A DNA stretch of 64,000 bases from Magicicada septendecula. Its lineage: Eukaryota > Arthropoda > Insecta > Hemiptera > Cicadidae. Under the pieces are notes generated by a model that did no database searches, was not told the DNA's origin, and saw nothing but the letters and a program-made list of their open reading frames with translations. Each line of letters starts with the position of its first letter. Position 1 is the first letter of the stretch. The stretch is from contig CM068367.1 of NCBI GenBank assembly GCA_034769895.1, forward strand, positions 125,153,927 to 125,217,926, read 5' to 3'. Made by a program: the position numbers and the translations under genes. Below are positions 1-12,575 of this stretch, piece by piece.

Positions 1-589
1 AATGTTATTACTAGACAACTTTCTACAGGTAAGCCATCTTTTAGTCCACTTTCTTTTTTTGAGGTTTTTATGTTTTTTACCGAGCAAGAAACGCCTAAAG
101 AAATGAGAACTTCCGGAGGTACATCCATCATAGCTACTGAACTACTGTTTTTGAAACTGTAACAACGTGTGTGGAGTCACTGCAGCTGACACTTGTTGCG
201 AGCGCATGTTGCACTGCAACATGTGTGCAACATGTGCCGCTACAAATTGCAGCATGTGTGGCCTACTTTAGATGTGTTTTTGTAAGGTTATACATATCCC
301 ATTTATTAAACAATATTTTTTTAATTCGTTATTATTATGTGTAGGATTATCTTTTATTAAAAATAGGTATTTCTATGTTTAAATATTTAATTTCCATAAA
401 CAAGGACTGTTCACATTTTGAAGTGTTCAACTCTTCTCTGATTTCAAAATTTAAACTCTTCTCTGTTACTCTAAAGTTTACTGCCCCACTCATACAGATG
501 ATTCAACACAGTTGGCTAGCTGCCTTATCAGTTGAATTTTAAGTAGGCATTGAATTAAGTAAAAATGTTAGAAGTATCAGACTATTACA
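1..589. other. AT-rich sequence, no gene recognised
   Basis: No coding segment, terminal repeat or RNA gene is visible. A short GC-richer patch at about 175-265 repeats the phrase GCAACATGTG-like words around a CTGCAGCTG palindrome but cannot be assigned to a family. Confidence 0.5.
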
Positions 590-715
590 AACAGATATGT
601 CCGATCTGATGATGAGCTGTGAAGCTTGAAAGCACTCATCTGGAAATTTTTTCTATAGCGGTGTGCAACAGTGTAATTTCTGTTTGTGATTGTAACCACT
701 AACACGACTTTCTTA
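590..715 (+). mobile_element. Penelope-like element terminal remnant (pseudo-LTR)
   Basis: This stretch matches the right-hand terminal repeat of the Penelope-like element at 41169-41365: the same CTGATGATGAGCTGTGAAGC core (606 onward), the following TATAG(C/T)GGTGTGCAA phrase and the downstream ACCACTAACAC phrase. It carries no coding sequence, so it is a solo terminal piece or a very short 5'-truncated insertion. The assignment rests on similarity to a copy that still has GIY-YIG coding sequence. Confidence 0.6.
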
Positions 716-1374
716 ATTAAATATCCAATTTTTATATATGAAGTTCAGTAACTTGATAAAAAATGTCAGTTTTGTGTATATTTCAAAATGACACTTCCAA
801 AGTTATTGTATAATTAGGTTCAATAGCGAGCCATAAAAATTTTTATATATTTTTTTTTTAACTTAACTTTATCCAGTATTCTGTAATTGAATAATGTAAC
901 GTGTTTCTTTAAAATATTAAAGCGTTTTCACTACTTGCAAATCCTTTAAATTGATTTCTTAAATATATTTGTTACAGATTAAAACACTAGAAGTGGTGAA
1001 TATGTTTTTTTGTGTGAAGATAACTTTATATACATAATTTTCAAAAGATAAGTTTTAATGTGTTTCTTTTTGCTGAACCAGTGTTAATGGTATTTAATCT
1101 ATACACATCTTTTCCTTGTGTCTAAATATATATTTTTTTTTAATTGTTTGTTATACAGCGTAATTAGTTCTTATTGTCCACTGTACATCTATTTTCATAT
1201 TGTTATCGTCTTCTGTTACATGTGATTATTACATTTTAAATAATATTATATTTTCTCATATTCAGTGGGTTTCAGCTATCTTTTCAGTGAAGTGTAGTGA
1301 GTTACAATTTTCACATTGTTTGTATTCTCCTCTGCTAAATATGTATTGGAGTCAAGCATAAATTTAATATACAT
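716..1374. other. AT-rich sequence, no gene recognised
   Basis: Long A and T runs, no supported coding sequence and no terminal repeats that I can see. Confidence 0.5.
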
Positions 1375-2370
1375 TTTTTGTTGCTGCCTAGCGTCGTTTT
1401 CGGCAGACTATATATACGGTTGTAAGAGTGAGGAGAGAGACATTTTGTCAAAATCCGTTCCAGCAGCTACTACAAGACTACAGATCTAAATTTTCATCGA
1501 ATCTTATTAAACAACAACAGTGAAGAAGTAAATACCTTTTAAAGTGCATCGCAACAAGTAGTGGTCATTTTACCAGTTGTGCGAAATAAAAACGAACGAG
1601 GTTAGGTGAAGTACCTAACCAAGTATTTAATTTCAAGAAATAATAATCGTTTATTCTTGTGAAAGTGAAGTGTACGATCAGTGTACCCGATCGTAAAGTG
1701 AATTAAAAAATAATCCAAAGCGATTATAAAACAAGGAGTACCGTGCAATATATGATTACAGTGTATGAATATTATGTGACTAGTATAAGAAATAATACAC
1801 CCATGTACTAACGCAAAAACATTAATACTATAAGTAATAAGCCCTGTCTATACTTTTTTCAATAGGAATTATACGATTCCGATATAATAATTCATGTACT
1901 AGGCTAACCATAGTTAACCTCAAACTTGAAGAGGTTAGATGAACATTTCGTCAATCAATATTGAATATTTTAAAGGTGTCTAACATATTAAATTCAACTC
2001 TTGTAAAGCATCGTAACTCGAGGCAAAAGTATTTTATTCTGTAGTTTAAAAGAATTCACCCTTGAGATATAAATATTTTGTAAATAAACAAACCAATTAT
2101 TAGAGTAATCATTGCCAACCTTCTGGGTTAGGAAAGATTGAAGCCAGGTAGATTGTAATCCATTATTATTGTTAATTTGAATGTATAAAGTTAAAGTAAG
2201 CACGTTGTGAGCAATAAACAAGTAAATTGTTAATTAACAATCATTGTAAACAATTATTGAAACCGTTATTAATTATTTTTCTCAATTAAAAGAGCTGCGA
2301 TTTCAAGGCACTCAAACAATCAAGTTGGCGGCTTGGACGTGTGAAGCGCCAATAGTTTAAATAAATCACA
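1375..2370 (+). promoter_or_regulatory. Promoter-bearing segment, possible solo LTR
   Basis: A TATATATA box at about 1408 lies downstream of a GC-richer block and is followed by purine-rich, stop-filled leader-like sequence. At 2322-2350 there is a TTGGCGGCTTGGACGTG phrase resembling the TGGCG... primer-binding sites of insect gypsy elements. This layout (promoter, leader, primer-site-like end) suggests a solo or truncated LTR whose 3' side was replaced by the PLE that starts near 2375. I found no second copy in the window, so boundaries are unproven. A host 5' untranslated region is the alternative. Confidence 0.3.
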
Positions 2371-2386
2371 TCCGTATTAAAAAAAA

Positions 2387-2965
2387 ATGGCGGCATTTAA
2401 TGCACTAGCACATAGACTAATAAGCGTACCAATGAATACGGAGGATTATAAGGAAGAATGTAATATAATAAAACACATAGCCTTGAAAAATGGATATAAC
2501 ACAGAAATTGTGGATAAAATAATACATAAACAATTACGGAAAATAAATGGTGACAATAATAAAGTTACAAATACAACACAATATGTCTCAGCATTATATA
2601 CGAACATACTCCCCAACATAATAAAAAATTAATTTAAAAAATTGTATATAAATGTTTCATTCAAGACCATAAATAATCTAAAAAATATACTTAAGCCACG
2701 AAAACCAATAACTTTGGAGGAATGTTCAGGAGTATATAGAATCCAGTGCAGTGAGTGCGATAAGTTCTATATCGGACAAACGGGGAGAAAATTTATTGAG
2801 AGATTTAAAGAACACCTACCAAAAAAGAAACCCCAAACCACCTCATCAAATTACGCACTCCACCTAATAAACGAAAACCATAATTACACCGGATTCAAAG
2901 AGAACATGGAGCCGATACATGTTTGTAATAAAGGTCCATTTCCTGAATGCTTTAGAAGAGTTTGA
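2387..2965 (+). pseudogene. PLE reverse transcriptase C-terminus and GIY-YIG endonuclease, broken
   Basis: Two adjacent frames cover this region. The first (2387-2632) begins MAAFNALAHRL, equivalent to the MAAINSF segment of the PLE at 40223-41168. The second (2642-2965) carries the GIY-YIG signature: GVYRIQC near residue 30, a CxxC pair, then FYIGQTGRKF with the conserved Arg, and a downstream ALHLINENHNY stretch with the His and Asn typical of Penelope endonucleases. An in-frame TAA at 2630-2632 separates the parts and the reading frame is lost after 2940. The protein would nick target DNA for retrotransposition; this copy is dead. Confidence 0.8.
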
Positions 2966-3257
2966 AATATACAAGGCATCCAAAGTAAATAAAGAGCAGT
3001 TACTCAACGATCAGCTATCATTTAAATCCAATAAATTATATGATACCACGTTGATGATAAGCAATGAAGCACGAACACGGGCTAGTTGACAATCGGAGGT
3101 CGACCGGTGCACTGAGTCGCTTTTAACGTGTTCATGTGTTTGTGTTATATGTTAATTTATTCAGTGATTTTTGTGCATGTGTTTTTATGTATAAACATTT
3201 TAATCATTTCGACGACCCCTATGTATTAGGGGAATAATAAAAAAATTTTTACTGTAC

Positions 3258-3285
3258 CTGAAGATGGGGATTTAGTCCCTGAAAC
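3258..3285 (+). other. Hammerhead-like hairpin module in PLE 3' tail
   Basis: The segment reads CTGAAGATG, a GGGA/TCCC stem with a TTTAG loop, then TGAAAC. It sits 47 bases after a GACGACCC word at 3211. The same layout recurs at 49870/49915 and 53290/53350. It resembles the catalytic strand layout of hammerhead ribozymes known from PLE terminal repeats, but the CUGAUGA core is not exact, so activity is doubtful. Confidence 0.45.
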
Positions 3286-3335
3286 ATGTTGTATGTAAAA
3301 AACTGAGATCGCATAGTGGATTATACAAGGTAAAA

Positions 3336-4299
3336 AATTCTTAAGTTAATAAATTTAATGTTGCCAGACAAGACCTGGTGAGCCTAACCCCTAACATTTG
3401 ATGTAATAATTGTACACTGTTTTTGTGAATATACCAGTGCCAAAAACGTGTGAGTTCAAAATTTCAAAACAGTGAACCTGTCTGGATTCTGCTACCTACA
3501 GTAGTAAACTCATTTTTAAATTGTATGTACTTTTTTTGGAAAGAGCTACAAGCAGCGGCGAACTTCTGACTAGGCAGCTGCCTATGGCCGCAAACACTGG
3601 TGGAGGGGGCGGACAGGAATTTTGTTTTTTTTAATGAAATTATTTAACACATGACATCAATAGGCTTACACATACTAAAACTCTTAATTGTTCAAAATTA
3701 TTAGTACTAATAACTTAAAACCTCCGCTCCATAGTCCGTTAAGGACCAAGGCGTACTGCGCAGGCTTTTGTGTTAGTGTGACGGTGTATGGCTAGTGCTA
3801 CGCGCCACCAGCCACTAGTTACTAATAACTTAGCTTGTAAAAATATAAAATCAGTCTTATTACAATAAAATTGTAAAGTTTCACAAAAGTATTCTAATAT
3901 AATTAAAGTGAATTTTTAAATAAATCTTCAAATACTTTTTACTGAAATAAAACATGAAAACAAAGATTCAAGGAGACAAGTGATACGGAACTGTTGAAAA
4001 TGTGTTAAAATGAGATAATAAATTTTCCTGTTTAGAAAGGAAATACTATTAACTGTACTTTATTGAACAGCTTTAATTGCAACAAACTAAACACACTCGA
4101 AAGTGGTCATTTATGAAAGGTATGACAATTTTTATTTACTATTTTCAATTTTGTTTTAGCTTTATAGTTTTTTTTTTCTAGAACGTGGACTTTTTGGTTT
4201 GCCATTGGGTCCCTTTTTCTATACTGTGAAAATACTTTAGAAGTTAGGCGAAGTAGGCTGCCCCTGTTTAAACCATTCAGCATATAAGAAAGATAGTGT
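3336..4299. other. Unassigned repeat-like sequence
   Basis: No gene. A GC-richer patch at 3555-3620 contains an AGGCAGCTGCCT palindrome and 3720-3830 is also GC-richer than the surroundings, which suggests remnants of an unrecognised DNA transposon. Nothing firm supports a family. Confidence 0.4.
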
Positions 4300-4425
4300 A
4301 GCCAGCACTACGCCCGTTACTACTAATTTCCATAGGCTGAGTTGACCTGGGGATGAAAAACATTGATTTTGTGACACAACCCAGGAATTGAACCTGGAAC
4401 GTCTAGATTAGTAGCCAGGTGAAGT
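4300..4425 (-). repeat. tRNA-derived SINE candidate, copy 1
   Basis: The stretch shares GCCAGCACTA, AGGCTGAGT(A/T)GACCTGGG, TGAAAAAC and a final TCTAGATTAGTA with 50069-50230. On the minus strand 4384-4394 reads GGTTCAATTCC, a good RNA polymerase III B box. Two diverged copies with a B box fit a tRNA-derived SINE; the A box is not clear. Confidence 0.45.
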
Positions 4426-4974
4426 TTGCCATTAAGCATTTTAAATAAGAATGTTAATACCAAGGAAATATCATACAATTGATAATAACAATTATGTGGA
4501 ATTTTTTATGTGACAGTTATATAAAATGTTGAGTAGTTATTATAGTTACGCACTAATGTACTTTCTCTACATCTTTACTATGTTATGAAGACTGAAAATA
4601 TATTTTCTTGTTTCATATGTACACAGATTCTTTGTTAAAGTGTAGCAGTAAAGGCTGAAACTTGTGTTTGAATATAACTGTGAATCAGAATCAAATATTT
4701 ATGGATTTGTGCATCAGGTATTATTGTTAACATGTAAAAATTGTTGGAAGTGTTTGTTCAGAAAATAAAGAATATGAAAAATCAGTTCAGGTGTTAACTT
4801 ATACCAGTCACATGTAGAAATTATGAACCAAATACAAATACAACTAAAATGTTTGCAAAATGTGTTCTCACTACAGTTCTGTTTTATACATTCTGCTGTT
4901 GCATGCTACAGTGAGTGGGTGTATTTTGCCAATACTGTGTGGTGCAGAAGGGGAGTTATTGTGCGTGCGTGCGT

Positions 4975-5007
<33 letters not shown>

Positions 5008-6583
5008 GTTTTTGTATTGCTGTGTTAGAGAACATAAATATGCATGGGAAATATGTGTTTCTGCTTTCTTCTGTAAAGAAGCAAAATTTATAGCCTTTTT
5101 TGTACTTAATTCCATGTTTTAGTATCATTAGAAAAGTATTTTCACATTATTTACACCCATCCCTGTTGTTGATAAATCAGTGCTTTTATATATCATTTTT
5201 ATTTTCCATGAAGAACATTCTTTCAGCTTGTTTTAAAATGCTTTTTTGCTTCATTACAAGTTAATCTCAACAAGACTATGATAATGAAAGCAAGAGAGGT
5301 TATGGTGCTTACATAATCCTGTTTTCAACATTATCCTGTCTGTTTTATTGTTTTATGTTCTCCCATAGTCACATATCTAAACACAACCCTCAAATTATTC
5401 ATTCTTTGTAAAACAAACTCACATTCATCTTGAAATGTTATGCAAAGCCTCTGTTTTTATTCTATAAAGTTTTGTATTCTAGTATATCGTACTGATAATG
5501 CAATATGCATACATTGTAAATTCACTTCCTTTTGTTGCATTCTTTTTATATGACCAACAGTTAAAAGTGGTTTTCTCAGGACAGTTACATCTATAATAGA
5601 ACATCTGCTTATAATTATGCATACCGTAGTCTTTTTATCAAAGTTTGTAATATACTTAACTTCCGTAACTCACCAGTGCAGCTCGTTGAGAAACTAACAA
5701 GGTTTAACTCAACACTTACAAGAAAAAAAAACATTGTTATAATTCGTATTTAAAAGTAAATTGGGAGGTTTAAAAGAGATAAATGACTTTTAACCGTATA
5801 CTGAAAATGTATTATTTATTCCATCTCTTGCATAATCTTCTGCGTAGTAGGTGGAGGAAGAATTTAAATAGCATCAAGGAAGGGTATTGTACTGCCTTTT
5901 ATATCGTGTTATTTGTATTTATTTATGAAAGGAAGATGAAGGTTGTGTGTATGTGTGCGTGTGCGTGCATGCACGCATGTGTATGAAATTAATTATGTGT
6001 AGGTGTACATATTCAGAGCTTTTTTTAATTAGAAAGAAGCCACAAAAATACAATGAAATATTTGTTTGCATTTTGAAAACAATTTGGTGGTTAAATCATA
6101 ACAAAAGAGTATTTTGAAAACACAATTACATATGTGTGTATTAATAATTTACATAATTCTTGCGCATAGAGTCGAGCTAATAATATCAAGAAAAAGTTCA
6201 GCTCTTCCTGTTTAAGAGAAAATGTATGTTTATAAAATCACGGGAGAATTGTGTGTTTATTGAAACGCTTTTAAAAAGAAGTAGCTAGAGAATGGGGGAA
6301 GTTATGGCAAAGTAACTTGCCTTCTGATTTCAAGTCTTTGACAGAATTCTTAATAGACAGAATAATATTAGTTATAAACTTATAGTTTTCTCTTTTTTTA
6401 TTATTATTTAATGTTCGTTCATTTAATTTAGTAACGCTAAGAAAATAAAATCTGTTAAACATGAAAAACTGTGTTTTTTGTTTTTGTTTTGTTTTTAAGT
6501 AGGCAAAGTACTGTTGCTTATCATTATGAACAAATGATTTTATTCTTGGATTTCGTTGTCCATGACATGTCTGTTACTTAACT
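4426..6583. other. AT-rich intergenic sequence with a microsatellite
   Basis: No supported gene. A mixed (GTGC)n/(GT)n microsatellite occupies 4961-5007 and a shorter TG-rich run lies at 5945-5985. The open frames that cross these runs are low-complexity translations. Confidence 0.5.
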
Positions 6584-7210
6584 AAATATAACTATTTCAC
6601 TACCAACTTGGAACACAAAGTTTTTTATGGGTAAAAACATAAAAGTTTTACCTTATAGCCTGAACTGGTTTTCGCTTTTAAAAAGCTTCTTCAGAGGCTG
6701 CTGCTGGGAGCACTGTCCATCTTGTTGTTGACAACGGTATCGACTATCGAAAGATCAATATTGTGTGTGTGGGGTGTGATATGTTCGAATAATGCGTGTG
6801 ATTTGAATTGTGTCTTCGTTTAGGATGTCATTTTTATGTGTTTTCGTGTGTTTGTATATTTCCAATTGTTGTAGAGTGTCTAGTTTTCGTCCTTTTTTGT
6901 GTAATAACATGGACATTCTACACATACACACAAAAGGCCGAAAACTAGACACTCTAGAACAATGGAAATATACAAACACACGAAAACGACATCCTAAACG
7001 AACAGACACAATTCAAATCACACGCATTATTCGAACATATCACACCCCACACACACAATATCGATCATTCGAAAGTCGATACCGTTGCCAACAACAAGAT
7101 GGACAGTGCTCCCAGCAGCAGCCACTGAAGAAGCTTTTTAAAAGCAAAAACCGGTTCAGGCTATAAGGTAAAACTTTGTGTTCCGAGTCGGTAGTGAAAT
7201 AGTTATATTT
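6584..7210. mobile_element. Head-to-head inverted dimer of PLE 3' ends
   Basis: Two arms of about 300 bp (6584-6903 and 6925-7210) are reverse complements around a ~22 bp spacer. Each arm, read outward from the centre, encodes a GRKLDTLEQ-type segment, the C-terminal tail that follows the GIY-YIG domain in PLE proteins, and then a hairpin module (7125-7151 on +, 6668-6694 on -) of the form CTGAAGAAGC-loop-GC(G/A)AAAAC. The left arm has a ~25 bp insertion near 6620. Partial inverted copies are a known outcome of Penelope retrotransposition. The two arms differ at scattered bases, so this is not a recent artefact. Confidence 0.7.
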
Positions 7211-8989
<1,779 letters not shown>

Positions 8990-10786
8990 ACTTCCATATT
9001 CCTTAAGGAATGGAAGTATGGTGATGGCAAAAAAAATCGTGTTCGAGATTATTGCAGTTTCTGATTCTACTACACTCAAAACATGAAAAAAAGTCGTTTT
9101 CCGAAAAGTGTCTGTCTGTCTGTAGATTTTTTTTCTATGGCAAACGATAACTGCCGCAAATTCAAACAGAATCAAATAATTTTTTGCATGCAGCCCTGAT
9201 TTGCAGAGTACTCGCGACCTATTGTTTTTGGTGAAGATCGGTTGAGGGAAAGGGGTAGTTTACCTGCAACGGTTTTTTTTTAGCAAGGGTAATTTTGTTT
9301 GTTTGGCAAACGATAACAGCCGCAAATTCAAACAGAATCACATAATGTTTCGCATACAGCCCTGAATTGTAGAGTTCTCAAGATCTGTTGATTTTGGTGA
9401 AGATTGGTTAAGGGAAAGGGGTAGTTTACCAGTAACGTTTTATGTTTTAACAAGGGTATTTCTTATGGCAAACGATAACAGCCGCAAATTCAAACAGAAT
9501 CAAAAGATTATTTGCATACAGCCCTAAATTGTAGAGTTCTCAAGACCTATTGTTTTTGGTGAAGTTCGGTTGAGGGAAAGGGGTAGTTTACCAGCAACGT
9601 TTTTTTAATAAGGGTATTTTCTATGGCAAACGATAACAGCCGCAAATTCAAACAGAATCAAATAATGTTTTGCATACAGCCCTGATTTGTAGAGTACTCA
9701 AGACCTATTGTTTTTGGTAAAGATCGGTTAAGGGGGAGGGGTAGTTTACCTGCAACGTTTTTTTATCAAGCGTATTACTTCCATATTCCTTAAGGAATGG
9801 AAGTATGGTGATGGCAAAAAAAATCGTGTTCGAGATTATTGCAGATTCTGATTCTACTACACTCAAAACATGAAAAAAAGTCGTTTTCCGAAAAGTGTCT
9901 GTGTGTGTGTCTGTCTGTGTGTCTGTAGATTTTTTTCTATGGCAAACGATAACTGCCGCAAATTCAAACAGAATCAAATAATTTTTTGCATGCAGCCCTG
10001 ATTTGCAGAGTACTCGCGACCTATTGTTTTTGGTGAAGATCGGTTGAGGGGAAGGGGTAGTTTACCTGCAACGTTTTTTATCAAGCGTATTTTCTATGGC
10101 AAACGATAACTGCCGCAAATTCAAACAGAATCAAATAATTTTTTGCATACAGCCCTGATTTGTAGAGTACTCGCGACCTATTGTTTTTGGTGAAGATCGG
10201 TTGAGGGGAAGGGGTAGTTTACCGGCAACGGTTTTTTTTATAAAGGGAAAATGTTTTTTTTGGCAAACGATAGCAGCCGCAAATTCAAACAGAATCAAAT
10301 AATGTTTCGCATACACCCCTGAATTGTAGAGTTCTCAAGACGTATTGTTTTTGGTGAAGATCGGTTAAGGGAAAGGGGTAGTTTACCTACAACGTTTTTT
10401 TAACAAGGGTATTTTCTATGGCAAACGATAACTGCCGCAAATTCAAACAGAATCAAATAATTTTCTGCATACCTCCCTGAATTGTAGAGGTCTCAAGGAC
10501 TTTCGATTTTGGTGAAGATCGGTTAAGGGGAAGGGGTAGTTTACCAGCAACCTTTTACGTTTTAACAAGAGTAAAGTACTTGAAAATTTATTTAAACTTT
10601 TTCAAACAATGGTAATTGTTAAAAATAAAATAATTTTGTTGCCAAGCAATAAAATTATAATTTGTTCATTTTAATGTACATCATGTATAAGAGAAAATAT
10701 ATCGCGCTTGGCAGGCGATATTAAGATTTAAATATAAATCTTAGAATATGGAAGTCATGTATGGTTCTCCATACCGATATTTTTCT
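8990..10786 (+). mobile_element. Helentron/HINE-like non-autonomous element with tandem array
   Basis: The element starts with a near-palindrome (8990-9017) centred on TTCCTTAAGGAA, followed by a conserved ~110 bp head, a GTCT/GTGT microsatellite (9111-9123), an array of ~160 bp units and a ~220 bp tail that ends in a GTATGG-TTCT-CCATAC hairpin at 10759-10774. Head, GTCY microsatellite, ~150 bp tandem units and a 3' hairpin are the described layout of DINE-1/Helentron-associated elements. Copies of the head or tail recur on the minus strand at 41729-44019 and 32335-32500. No helicase or Rep coding sequence is present, so mobility would depend on another element. I cannot see an autonomous partner here. 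Confidence 0.6.
9130..10565 (+). repeat. Two arrays of four ~160 bp tandem units
   Basis: The unit begins near GGCAAACGATAAC and includes CGCAAATTCAAACAGAATCA, a GTAGAGT(A/T)CTC word, TTTTTGGTGAAGATCGGTT and GGGGTAGTTTACC. Starts lie near 9138, 9305, 9467 and 9625, then near 9940, 10097, 10261 and 10420. A second copy of the element head (9777-9934) separates the two groups. Confidence 0.9.
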
Positions 10787-12573
10787 TCTAAATCTCAATT
10801 TGTTCAGGTTAAAAAATTTAAAATTGTGAACTGTTGTTTCAGAGTGTTTCCTGGTGGATACCAGATAATGTTGACCTGAAAATACTTTGCATGTTACCAA
10901 AAAAATTATGAGTTCTGCCTCTTGATTAAATAATTATAATCCACTCAAAAACTTTTAAAACACCCTAAAATGATCAGCTGGTTTCACAAATTAACTTATT
11001 TTCTCATTGGAGTGTTTGAATTTTAGTGCCACTAATTCACCATAATAATTGCTGCCAACATGAATTGTGAAGATGTACCATTACGAGTTTTAAATAAGGC
11101 CAGACTCTACTACGAATTAGAGTTCAAACACATTTTATTTTCCCTTAACATTCTTTTATTATCATTTTTTTTCTATTCATAAAAACTTTCTTCAAACTTT
11201 AATAACAAATAAATCATAAGTTAAATGGACTGACCCAACTGAGAGACAATCTCGGGGTTTAACATTGGTAGCATGTGCTTTGATACAAAACGTTAAAAAT
11301 GGCAAACAGTAGTTTTACAATTACTGTATTTATTTATGAAGGTTCTTTTGACCAAGATATAGTATAGGAAATGTCTATGAAGAAGAACAAAACCTAACAA
11401 GATGTTAATAACTATTGTTATTTACTTAAATCTATAGTTGAAATAAAATTATAAAGTTCAGATTATATCCGTAAGTGAACAGTACCAAGTATGGTTATCT
11501 TGCTTGTTGGAAGCGTTATATTCTGATAAAAACAATTGATTCATTTAAAATAAATCATTAAAATATTAAATAGTGTTGGTTATTAAAAGTGTTAAAGTGA
11601 TTAAATAAGTTTCGAGTGTTTTCTTAAGTTCAAAGGGTAAACGAATTTTTCTAAGTGCGTTATAGTACGTTATTTAATTAAAATTCACTCTACTTGCTTG
11701 TTGTGCCCTTTTCCTTAATGGCACTTTAATTGCTTATTAATATTTTAATCACAGCCTATGCGCACACACTCCGAAAAAGATTCACAAGAAGTTAGGTTAA
11801 CTCGGTTTTGTTTACACCCGATCTAACCTTAATTTCACTTTTGAGGTTATGATTACTCCGGTCAGCTGTACGAGTTTAATTCTTCATTGTTGGTTTCCCC
11901 GAGCGGCGTGGCTTACTCGTCGGTATTCTGTGATGGACTGTATCTGCATTCTCTCCGAATTTGGCTTCGACTGCTTGATGACGATCGCTGATAGGTCAAT
12001 TTTCTTAATTTCTGTACTTCTTCGGTATGTTTCAGCAAAAGAGACGCGTTCAAAGCGTCCTTTTGTGGGTTTTGAGATTATGAAAAATTGGTTTACATAA
12101 TGACGTCCAAGGGCTTGTAAACCAATAACTCTTTATAATTAAAACTGTTCCCTTGTCTGTGTACTCTAATTTACATTCCATTATTACCATTGCTCATCTC
12201 TTTCTGAGACGAACAATTCAATATCCCACACTATATGGGTTTTATTATTATTAACAAAATAAATTTACTGATATCTCTTATTTGCTTTTTACATAATATA
12301 ATGTTTTCGTTATTTATATTACAAAATGTCAATAAACCTTGTTTATTCCTAGCTAATAACTGAGTATGAACTCTTTTCAATAATTTACTGAGTTGTGTTT
12401 TGATAAAATTTGTCTTTGCCTGATTAGGCTTAAACCAACATCAGTTACTACATTTTAATTACACTTTTCTATTATTATTACTTTCTTTTACTGTCATGTT
12501 ATTATTAACCAATTGTTGGCCATGACATCTTCTCACTATTACTATACAACACATAATATAAATAGATACTTAT
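10787..12573. other. Intergenic sequence, no gene recognised
   Basis: Mostly AT-rich. 11750-12110 is GC-richer and has an 83-codon open frame (11849-12100) with no recognisable domain, so I do not call it a gene. It may be part of an old LTR or DNA transposon. Confidence 0.45.
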
Positions 12574-12575
12574 TA

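Larger units (their letters stand above)
2375..3335 (+). mobile_element. 5'-truncated Penelope-like retroelement
   Basis: The insertion holds the last part of a PLE open reading frame (end of the reverse transcriptase plus GIY-YIG endonuclease) and a 3' untranslated tail with a GACGACCC word at 3211 and a hairpin module at 3258-3285. The start lies just inside the conserved K-MAA-F/I motif that follows the RT core, so most of the RT is missing. 5' truncation is usual for elements copied by target-primed reverse transcription. Confidence 0.75.

Noticed and set aside
4384..4394. A tRNA gene at the B-box-like sequence
   Set aside because: No cloverleaf can be formed and the A box is missing; a diverged second copy exists, which fits a SINE better.
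9130..10565. Regular repeats that might suggest a CRISPR array
   Set aside because: Units are ~160 bp, tandem without unique spacers, AT-rich and eukaryotic in context; they fit a satellite array inside a mobile element.
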